Assembly (NCBI GenBank): GCA_003148945.1
Contig: QGGY01000007.1
Coordinates: 62,001-126,000 of the forward strand
DNA: 64,000 bases
From: Murimonas intestini
GTDB taxonomy: Bacteria; Bacillota; Clostridia; Lachnospirales; Lachnospiraceae
Direction of reading: 5' to 3'
Shown here piece by piece: positions 15,601 to 22,187 of this stretch; position 1 is the stretch's first letter, and each line of letters opens with the position of its first letter. The notes beneath the pieces are model-generated. The model worked only from the letters and a program-made list of their open reading frames with translations, was not told the DNA's origin and made no database searches. Position numbers and translations under genes: made by a program.

Positions 15601-15650
15601 AAAAACACCATACCAAGGGATACCTCACATTTCCCGGTATGGTGTTTTTT
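15601..15650 (+). terminator. lysA intrinsic terminator
   Basis: AACACCATACC pairs with GGTATGGTGTT across a 21-base loop and is followed by a T-run, six bases after the lysA stop codon. Confidence 0.9.
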
Positions 15651-15813
15651 GTAGCAGTAATATGAACCTCCTGAAAGACCGGAGGCTGGACGCAGAAGAC
15701 CTGATCAGCCCGAGGTAAGAGAGGTGCTTTAAGAATGCCCCCGGTGCTCCCGATTTCACAATCTCTTCAAGAGTCCATCACATTTTTTTCACATTTTAAA
15801 GTTATATTATAAG

Positions 15814-15909
15814 TGTACCAAGGGTACAGCAAACATTAATAAATTTCTTTTCATAATCCGCCAGCACCGAAAGGTGCTGGCTCTCCCTCATTTATGAGGG
15901 CTTTTTTAT
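15814..15909 (+). ncRNA. Putative structured small RNA, copy B
   Basis: Sister of copy A at 12971-13076. The 5' hairpin is TGTACC-aag-GGTACA. The linker is followed by CTTTTCATAATCCGCCAGCA, which matches copy A base for base over 20 positions. Then come the stem GCCAGCACC-gaaa-GGTGCTGGC with a GAAA tetraloop, and a terminator CCCTCA-ttta-TGAGGG with a T6 run. A -10-like TATATT (15803-15808) and a TTCAAG box about 48 bases above the first hairpin are shared with copy A. Between lysA and this unit (15651-15813) nothing else was recognised. Its 3' end overlaps the stop of the convergent acetyltransferase gene. Confidence 0.62.
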
Positions 15910-16436
15910 TCTAAAATAAATTCAAGCTGGCAGTCAAATGGCTCCATCTCCACATGTTCCCTGCTGTATTCCTCAGCTTCCACACAGCCCATAGCCTTAT
16001 AAAAGGCCTGGGTCTCCACCGCCGAATGTCCTGATATATACAGGCTCCGTGCGCCGTGTTCCTTCGCCCAGGCAGCTGCCAGACGAAACAGCTCCTTCCC
16101 GGCGCCCCTTCCTCTCATATCCTCTGACACATGGAGGCTGGGCAGATCCAGATACTGCCCCCTGGAACCCATAGGAGTACATTCCACAGCTGCAAAACCT
16201 TTGAGTTCTCGATCCAAAAAGGCTCCAAACATTATGCCGCCCGCTTCCACCGTCTCTCTCAGGCACTTCACCAATACAAGATAATCTTCCTCACTCCATT
16301 CATCAATGAACGGGCAATTTCTGATCACCCACTCTCCCTTCTCTTTCCTCCAGCAATCCGTTACGGCCTGCCGGCGTCTAAAATTTCTGAAAAGTTCTCT
16401 GTCTATCTCATTTATTTCTACTTTTCTGTAGTCCAC
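15906..16436 (-). CDS. GNAT-family N-acetyltransferase
   Basis: About 177 residues with the acetyl-CoA-binding core of the GNAT fold. The pyrophosphate loop is MRGRGAGKELFRLAAAWAKE, followed by LYISGHSAVETQAFYKAMGC, the usual beta5-alpha4 segment. A TTG at 16469 opens the longest frame, but a GTG at 16436 is seven bases after AGGAGG and directly precedes the conserved domain, so it is preferred. The acceptor is unknown; small cytoplasmic amines or peptides are typical. It lies alone between two terminator-like hairpins. Confidence 0.8.
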   Translation of the reverse strand: MDYRKVEINEIDRELFRNFRRRQAVTDCWRKEKGEWVIRNCPFIDEWSEEDYLVLVKCLRETVEAGGIMFGAFLDRELKGFAAVECTPMGSRGQYLDLPSLHVSEDMRGRGAGKELFRLAAAWAKEHGARSLYISGHSAVETQAFYKAMGCVEAEEYSREHVEMEPFDCQLEFILE

Positions 16437-16487
16437 GCTTACTCCTCCTGCTGTTTTTGACTGGGACAACTATCTCCATATACAAGA

Positions 16488-16531
16488 ATACCCCGGATAA
16501 TCTGTTTCTTCAAGCAGATTATCCGGGGTAT
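16488..16531. terminator. Perfect 17-bp stem terminator
   Basis: ATACCCCGGATAATCTG and CAGATTATCCGGGGTAT pair perfectly over 17 bases around a 10-base loop. It lies downstream of the first MATE gene and upstream of the acetyltransferase gene, both minus strand, so it should end the MATE transcript. The T-rich tail is stronger on the plus strand. Confidence 0.75.
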
Positions 16532-16553
16532 TTCTTTTATTTTGTATGATCTG

Positions 16554-16580
16554 TTACTGGTCACGGAGTGAGCATTAACT
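16554..16580. repeat. Solo 27-bp palindromic repeat at end of MATE gene
   Basis: GTTACTGGTCACGGAGTGAG followed by CATTAAC, an imperfect hairpin. It matches the right end of the mobile element at 18815-18957 almost exactly. The stop codon of the MATE gene (16575-16577) lies within it. Another copy is at 44214-44240. Confidence 0.75.
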
Positions 16581-17957
16581 ATGATCTGTATTCCCCAGCG
16601 GTTTGATTTCTTTTCTGTAAATGTGCCTCAGGAATATGGTACATAATATCAGTGAAGCTACCTCCGCAATTGGGAAGGACCACCATACCGCGTGAAGCCC
16701 CCCTACTTTGGACAGGATATATGCTGACGGCAGAAGCACACAGAGCTGGCGGATCAGGGATACAAGCAGGCTCAGGAAGCCATGGCCCAGCGCCTGGCAT
16801 ACAGACGAAGTAATAATGCAAAACCCTGCAAACAGGAAGCTGATACAAATAATGCGAAGAGCAGGAACACCTATCTCAAGCATTGTATCTGAAGCGTTAA
16901 ATATCTTCAATAAAAGGTCCGGTATTGTCATAAAGACTATACATCCCACAATCATAATGGACACCGCATATATGATACTCAGCTTCATAGTCTGCGTTAT
17001 CCTCTTTTCCTTTCTGGCGCCGTAATTATACGCAATGATAGGAACCATCCCATTGTTCAATCCAAATACCGGCATGAAAATAAAGCTCTGAAGCTTAAAG
17101 TATACGCCAAATACTGCTGTGGCAGTGGAAGTAAATGCAATCAGTATCTTATTCATGCCAAAGGTCATGACAGAACCGATGGATGCCATAATGATAGACG
17201 GCACACCCACTCCGTATATCCTCCTGATAATATTTCCTGAAGGACGGAATCCCTTCAGATTGACTGAGATCTCATGATTCTTTTTAACATTGAAATAAAC
17301 TGCAAGACAGGCCGCTATGATCTGCCCGATAATTGTAGCTGTTGCCGCTCCCGCGACTCCCATCTTCGGCATACCGAAAAGCCCGAAAATAAGGATAGGG
17401 TCCAGAATAATATTGATAATAGCCCCCAGTCCCTGAGTCAGCATTGTATAAAAGGTCTTTCCTGTAGACTGGAGAAGCTTCTCAAATATCAGCTGAGAAT
17501 ACAGTCCAAAGGAAAAGACACAGCAGATAGTCATATATTCTGTTCCATAATCTACAATTTCCTGGATATCTGTCTGCCAGGTAAAGAAAGTCCTGGACAT
17601 CGTAAGTCCCAGCACAAGAAACAGCAGAAAACTCATCAGCGCCAGAAAAATACCATTCTTTGCCGTATCATCCGCCCTCTTATACTCTCTCTCACCCAGG
17701 CTCTTAGAGAGCAGCGCATTAATACCTACTCCAGTACCTGTCCCAACCGCGATCATCAGGTTCTGGACAGGAAACGCCAGAGACACTGCCGTCAGGGCAT
17801 TTTCACTGATCTGTGCCACAAACATACTGTCCACAATATTGTACAGGGCCTGCACTAGCATAGAAATCATCATAGGCAGGGACATACTCAGCAGCAGCTT
17901 ATTAACAGGCATAACGCCCATTTTATTTTCCTGTCTTACTGTGTTTTGTTCACTCAT
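16575..17957 (-). CDS. MATE-family efflux transporter
   Basis: A 460-residue membrane protein with twelve predicted helices in two homologous halves, an ion-coupled antiporter for drugs or other organic compounds. Typical segments are PMMISMLVQALYNIVDSMFV in helix 1 and GTGTGVGINALLSKSLGE after helix 2, with the second-half equivalent NNGMVPIIAYNYGARKEKR. It is divergent from a MarR repressor gene. The intergenic region has a TTGACA-17-TAGAAT promoter for this gene and an operator just downstream of it. The last codon and stop fall in a dispersed 27-bp repeat. The substrate is unknown; MarR control suggests a toxic phenolic or drug-like inducer. Confidence 0.9.
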   Translation of the reverse strand: MSEQNTVRQENKMGVMPVNKLLLSMSLPMMISMLVQALYNIVDSMFVAQISENALTAVSLAFPVQNLMIAVGTGTGVGINALLSKSLGEREYKRADDTAKNGIFLALMSFLLFLVLGLTMSRTFFTWQTDIQEIVDYGTEYMTICCVFSFGLYSQLIFEKLLQSTGKTFYTMLTQGLGAIINIILDPILIFGLFGMPKMGVAGAATATIIGQIIAACLAVYFNVKKNHEISVNLKGFRPSGNIIRRIYGVGVPSIIMASIGSVMTFGMNKILIAFTSTATAVFGVYFKLQSFIFMPVFGLNNGMVPIIAYNYGARKEKRITQTMKLSIIYAVSIMIVGCIVFMTIPDLLLKIFNASDTMLEIGVPALRIICISFLFAGFCIITSSVCQALGHGFLSLLVSLIRQLCVLLPSAYILSKVGGLHAVWWSFPIAEVASLILCTIFLRHIYRKEIKPLGNTDHS

Positions 17958-18047
17958 TTTTCCTTTTCCTCCTCTTCTTAAAAATACAAAGGAGTTTTAA
18001 CCTCCCCGTCTTTCTTCCAAACATACTTTGATATAAAAGTCATATTT

Positions 18048-18062
18048 AGTTGGCATTACAAC
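18048..18062. promoter_or_regulatory. MarR operator candidate, MATE side
   Basis: AGTTGGCATTACAAC lies just downstream of the MATE start point implied by its promoter. It is repeated in inverted orientation at 18212-18226 with a single mismatch. A bound repressor here would block transcription of the exporter. Confidence 0.75.
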
Positions 18063-18211
18063 CATAACATTACTATTCTATAAGATAACATTTTAATTGT
18101 CAATTCTTAATTTTTCAATCCCGCTCTGGTTTATATCTTCTTGACTTTTCTGCTTTAAACCCCTATATTAGTAAATGTCAGCCGCCTGCTTCCTAATCAC
18201 GCAGGCATAAC

Positions 18212-18226
18212 GTTGCAATGCCAACT
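18212..18226. promoter_or_regulatory. MarR operator candidate, marR side
   Basis: GTTGCAATGCCAACT, the inverted counterpart of the site at 18048-18062. It ends two bases before the marR -10 TATAAT, so binding would repress marR itself. Confidence 0.75.
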
Positions 18227-18277
18227 TTTATAATAATCAGCATTTATATAAAAAATATATAATAGGAGCATATCATT

Positions 18278-18727
18278 ATGAACCAGTCCTGCCAGTCTGA
18301 AGTGATCAAGATGGTTTCTACGCTTCAAAGAAAAACTCAGATGTATCTGAATGAACAGACAAGGCACCTGGGCCTCACAGGCAGCCAGGCACCTTTTATT
18401 TTAATCACATGTGAAAATGGAGAGATGATCCAGAATAAATTCTGCGAATTGCTGGAAATGGACAAGAGCACTGTAGCCAAAATGCTGTCCAAGTTAGAGG
18501 CCGAGGGCTACATTACCCGGAAACCGGATACTGCCGACAGCCGGGCCATGATTGTCTATCCTACCCGGAAATCTTATGATATCTGCGCAGCACTGGAAGG
18601 CTTCGGCAATAACTGGGTAAATTATCTTACCAGTGACATGAGTGATATTGAATTTGCCGCATTTTTCAGCATGCTGGAAAAGATATCCGATAAGGCGGTG
18701 GATTTTTTCTCTGATGCCCCCATCTGA
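18278..18727 (+). CDS. MarR-family transcriptional regulator
   Basis: 149 residues with the MarR winged helix-turn-helix: LGLTGSQAPFILITCENGEM, then NKFCELLEMDKSTVAKMLSK as the recognition helix, and a wing ending TRKPDTADSRAMIVYPT, which contains the family's conserved D-R pair. Terminal helices form the dimer interface. It is divergent from a MATE exporter and has paired operator sites in the shared region, so it most likely represses itself and the exporter until a ligand binds. GGAGC lies 11 bases before the ATG, weak for this genome. Confidence 0.88.
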   Translation: MNQSCQSEVIKMVSTLQRKTQMYLNEQTRHLGLTGSQAPFILITCENGEMIQNKFCELLEMDKSTVAKMLSKLEAEGYITRKPDTADSRAMIVYPTRKSYDICAALEGFGNNWVNYLTSDMSDIEFAAFFSMLEKISDKAVDFFSDAPI

Positions 18728-18814
18728 ACCGGCTTTTTACCTGGAGCGTATTTAGAAAACGCTTTCCGTGAGACGGCACAGTTCAGTATCCAGTGTATCT
18801 AGTGAAGCTTATGC

Positions 18815-18957
18815 GTTACTGTTCATACGTCACCGTCCCGCGAGGTGTTTTCGTGCGCATTTTGCACGAAAATCCCGAGGGCTGCAGCGCGAAACGGCGC
18901 TTTTCGCCGTTTCTGTGCATCGCGAAGCGTGTTACTGGTCACGGAGTGAACAGTAAC
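18815..18957. mobile_element. MITE-like element, copy 2, with 8-bp target duplication
   Basis: Flanked by the direct repeat GCTTATGC at 18807-18814 and 18958-18965. Terminal inverted repeats are GTTACTGTTCA and TGAACAGTAAC. Internal hairpins are TTTTCGTGC/GCACGAAAA (18848-18872) and GAAACGGCG/CGCCGTTTC (18891-18913), enclosed by CGCGA and TCGCG. The second hairpin differs almost completely from that of copy 1 yet stays perfectly paired. No coding capacity. Its right end supplies the last codons and stop of the phosphatase gene. Confidence 0.9.
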
Positions 18958-19417
18958 GCTTATGCTCCTTTATGATATGCTCCAGCAGGGCCTGGCAGCC
19001 TTCCAGTATATCATTATAAGTTTTATCAAAATCTCCCGTATACCAGGGATCGGCAATATCCCTGGGGGAATCTGAAAAGTCAAGAAGACGGTGTATTTTC
19101 TTCTTTGGGTCACTTCCCGCTATACGCCTCATATTTCTCAGATTCCACTCTTCCATACCTAACAGGTAGTCATATTTTTCATAATCTGCCTTTGTCATGC
19201 GGACGGCCCGCTTCCCCTCTGTGCTGATCCCATATTCAGCCAATTTTTTTCTTGTGCCATAGTGCACTGGATTGCCTGTTTCTTCCGAACTGGTGGCGGC
19301 AGAGGCTATCAGGAAATGCTTGGTAAGCCCTCTTTTATTTACCAGGTCGCGGAAGACGAATTCTGCCATGGGGGAACGGCAGATGTTGCCCAGACAGATA
19401 AATAGTACCTTAATCAT
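18932..19417 (-). CDS. Low-molecular-weight protein tyrosine phosphatase, C-terminus altered by insertion
   Basis: About 161 residues. The P-loop is at the N-terminus, LFICLGNICRSPMAEF, the CX5R(S/T) signature with the nucleophilic Cys, and the general acid is in LDFSDSPRDIADPWYTGDF. It hydrolyses phosphotyrosine or arginine phosphate in the cytoplasm. The start at 19417 has AAGGG upstream; the longer frame from 19435 begins before that site. The final residues RYCSLRDQ and the stop are encoded by the mobile element. Removing it and one target copy restores KEHKLH and a stop, so the native protein was about six residues shorter. The change lies outside the catalytic core and activity probably survives. 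Confidence 0.9.
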   Translation of the reverse strand: MIKVLFICLGNICRSPMAEFVFRDLVNKRGLTKHFLIASAATSSEETGNPVHYGTRKKLAEYGISTEGKRAVRMTKADYEKYDYLLGMEEWNLRNMRRIAGSDPKKKIHRLLDFSDSPRDIADPWYTGDFDKTYNDILEGCQALLEHIIKEHKRYCSLRDQ

Positions 19418-19485
19418 AATTTTATATCCCTTCATAAGCCTTCAAAAGCCTGTAATTACTGGCCTTTCGACGTTTTCATAAATTT

Positions 19486-19526
19486 GTTTAAAAGCTTGAT
19501 TAGTATCACTAAGCAAGCTTTTAAAC
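19486..19526. repeat. 13-bp perfect inverted repeat
   Basis: GTTTAAAAGCTTG and CAAGCTTTTAAAC flank a 15-base loop. It lies between the phosphatase gene and a nuclease relic. No T-run follows on either strand, so a terminator is doubtful; an element end or protein site is possible. Confidence 0.6.
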
Positions 19527-19560
19527 ATCACCATGACTATCTAATCCAATATCTATTTCT

Positions 19561-20481
19561 CTACTCCCCATTCTCCTGTAAAACTGGATGCTGCATAGAA
19601 AAAATTTCTTTTTGTCTTTCAATTTCTGCTTTCAACTGCTCTTTCGTAGGCAAATAAGTCAGATATTTTGACATAAACAATCGGTCGTTATCATGAAGCA
19701 CAGAATATCTGGCAATATCCTCATCAGTTTCTGAACACAAGAGAATCCCAATGGTGAGATTATCTCCCTGCCCTCGCTTTAAATCATCATACATGCGCAC
19801 ATACATATCAATCTGTCCCACATCCTGATGCGTAATCTTCCCCATCTTTAAATCGATAAGTACGTAATACGAGCCACAAACGCAAATCCTCTACCCAATT
19901 CCATCAGAAAATCTCTAATATGTGAAATAATAGCAAATTCTAAATCTCCTTCTAAGTAAGTATCCTCATTTTTGAAGCCAAGGAACTCTGCAATCACTGG
20001 ACTTTTGAATTCAAATTGACTTTTTTGAAATTCCGCCGTTTTCCGCCTCATTTCTTCAATTACAGCATTCTTTTTCAGGTTTTGAAGAAGTCCCTGATAA
20101 TATTGCGTACTGATATTGCGATCTAAGGTTCTTGAACTCCAGTTCTCATCAACTGCCTCTTTCGTATACCAATATCGTGCATTTTCATCCGGGACACGAA
20201 GAAGACTCCGAATATGCGTCCAGTTAAGATTATGAACGCATGCGTTCACAATCTGCATCTGCCAATGCAGAAATTAAACCTTTACCGTACTCTGCACGTT
20301 CACTGCCGCCCAATTCCTGCTCTACAATTCGTTTTCCAATATTCCAATAAGTAAGCAGCATTGCCTTACTGGAGGCACTATAGGCTGCTTCTTGTCCAGA
20401 AGAAATAATACTTTTAATTTCTGTAATAACTGATTGGTATGGTGTCAAAAGTTTTTCCATCATATCACCTCGATTTTCCAT
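19561..20481 (-). pseudogene. Broken YhcG/DUF1016-type PD-(D/E)XK nuclease gene
   Basis: Three pieces of one protein lie in order in different frames. 20481-20230 carries the N-terminal helical part (YWNIGKRIVEQELGGSERAE, YGKGLISALA). 20258-19848 carries CVHNLNWTHIRSLLRVPDEN, RTLDRNISTQYYQGLL and MELGRGFAFVAR. 19845-19561 carries MGKITHQDVGQIDMYVRMYD and GILLCSETDEDIARYSVLH. Compared with the family, about 60 residues are missing at the first junction. At the second, the catalytic segment (family YFIDLVFYN) is gone, while VLIDLK survives out of frame just upstream of the last piece. Both nuclease halves are therefore separated and the catalytic core is incomplete. A product with nuclease activity is very unlikely. 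Confidence 0.85.
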
Positions 20482-20765
20482 AATAATTATATCTTAACTT
20501 GCTTTTCCTATCATATCAAGGCTCTTTCAAAAATGGTGCAGTAGTGGTGTAGTAAACGCCTTTCTTCTTCGTGGAACTATTGATTTTACTGGCTTTTTCG
20601 GGACTTTTCAAGATACTGCCGTGGCAGACGAACAGTATTTTGATCATTTTGTAAAATGCTCCTTAAATGCTTATATTTGCCCTGCTTTGCTCCAGCGGAC
20701 CGATTATACACCTCCGTGCATTCCGTATTTCAGCTCCTTCGGATGGGCATGCATATATCAATTCT

Positions 20766-22130
20766 TCAGTTCATATCCCTTGTCAAATCCCTCACCCATT
20801 TATATTTCCTGTAATGAGCCAGAACCCATGGGATCTTCCCCACCTCATCCAGGCATGTACAGGCGTACACCACAAGCACCGGCCAGTCAAACAAAAATGT
20901 GCCTGCTGCCGCCAAGGGGACGGCGATGCCCCACATGGTGACCGCCAGGCTGTACAAATCAAACATGGTATCGCCGCCCGATGCGAAGATTCCATTGATC
21001 ACAATAGTGTTGATGGCCCGCCCAATCATATACACCGCCATAATCACCATCATTCCGATCAGGTATTTCCGGGCCCCTTCTGTAAACCTGACAAAGTTCA
21101 GGACGACCGGAGTCACTGTCAGCATAACCAGAGTAGAAACCGCCCCGCAGAGAATTGCGAGCTTCAGCAGACGGTCGCCGTACTTCTTTCCCCTTTTCAG
21201 GTTACCGGCTCCCAGCTCATTTCCCACCAGGATCCCGCCGCCGCTGCCAAGGCCATTGCACAGGCAGCAGATCAGATCCCGCACCACCGCTGCTACGGAA
21301 TTTGCCGCCGTTGCATCCGTTCCCAGATGCCCCATAAATGCAGAGTAGGAGGTGAAGCCAACGCCCCAGAACAGGCTGGCTCCCAGCAGCGGATACAGAC
21401 ATTTCCAAAAATCCGCGGCCAGCAGCTTGTTTCTTCGAAAAAGACGTCTCAGGTCCGGACGTATGTATCCCTTCCTGAAGGAACAGCGCATGCACCAGAC
21501 CAGCTCAACAATCCGGGCAAGCAGCGTCGCCAGGGCGGCGCCCTGCACGCCCATTGCCGGAAGCCCAAACAGTCCAAAGATAAACACCGCGTTCAGGACA
21601 ATATTGAGAATTACCGTGACAATGCTGACTCTTGCTGCCTGAGCCGCATGCCCGCTGATCTTCATCACCGCCAGATAGCACTGTGAGATGCCTGTCAGAA
21701 GATAAGACCATCCGGCTACCTTTAGATAATGTATGCCTGTCTCAATCAATTCCGCCTCATTATTTGTAAAAATCAGCATCAGATACCTCGGAAAAAATAT
21801 GCAGCCAATAAAAAACAATATGGAAGCCACGCCGCAGTAACGGAGGCTGGTGCAGAAAATATCGCTGATGGTTCCTGTATCGCGCCTGCCCCAATACTGC
21901 GCTCCCAAAATTATGGCAGTTGATACGACCGAGGTCAGTACCATGTTCTGTATAAACTGGATCTGCGTTGCCAGAGATACCGCAGACATGGCATTTTGCG
22001 CAACGCTTCCCAGCATAATGGCGTCTGCTGCCGCCACGGAGGCAAGCATCAGATTTTGCAGTGCTATAGGCACCGTGAGCTGCAGCAGCTTCCTGTAAAA
22101 TACCTTATCGGAAAATAATCTCTCTTTCAT
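20766..22130 (-). CDS. Second MATE-family efflux transporter
   Basis: A 454-residue, twelve-helix MATE protein (LTVIALQ-like helix 1: LQLTVPIALQNLMLASVAAA; GAQYWGRRDTGTISDIF after helix 2; second half GNELGAGNLKRGKKYGDRLL). It is clearly different from the MarR-controlled MATE protein at 16.6 kb. It begins 57 bases after the stop of a GH3 gene on the same strand without a visible terminator, so it may be the last gene of the CUT2/GH3 operon. There it could expel aglycones freed by the glycosidases, which is inference only. The 284 bases below it (20482-20765) hold nothing I recognise. Confidence 0.88.
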   Translation of the reverse strand: MKERLFSDKVFYRKLLQLTVPIALQNLMLASVAAADAIMLGSVAQNAMSAVSLATQIQFIQNMVLTSVVSTAIILGAQYWGRRDTGTISDIFCTSLRYCGVASILFFIGCIFFPRYLMLIFTNNEAELIETGIHYLKVAGWSYLLTGISQCYLAVMKISGHAAQAARVSIVTVILNIVLNAVFIFGLFGLPAMGVQGAALATLLARIVELVWCMRCSFRKGYIRPDLRRLFRRNKLLAADFWKCLYPLLGASLFWGVGFTSYSAFMGHLGTDATAANSVAAVVRDLICCLCNGLGSGGGILVGNELGAGNLKRGKKYGDRLLKLAILCGAVSTLVMLTVTPVVLNFVRFTEGARKYLIGMMVIMAVYMIGRAINTIVINGIFASGGDTMFDLYSLAVTMWGIAVPLAAAGTFLFDWPVLVVYACTCLDEVGKIPWVLAHYRKYKWVRDLTRDMN

Positions 22131-22187
22131 CCCCTACCTTCTCCTTGTTACATTTCCTCCCATTTTACCGCACCGGCGCCGTTCTGT

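Larger units (their letters stand above)
17958..18277. promoter_or_regulatory. MATE-marR divergent control region
   Basis: 320 bases between divergent genes. For MATE (minus strand) the -35 TTGACA (18098-18103) and -10 TAGAAT (18075-18080) are 17 bases apart. For marR (plus strand) a -10 TATAAT is at 18229-18234. Each promoter carries one copy of the same 15-bp operator-like sequence, listed separately. Confidence 0.8.

Noticed and set aside
18768-18975. Two plus-strand frames of about 60 codons after marR
   Set aside because: They are generated by the mobile element's palindromes and carry no family signal.
20667-21686. 339-codon plus-strand frame opposite the second MATE gene
   Set aside because: Antisense shadow; His- and Gln-rich product without membrane or domain features, and no good ribosome binding site.
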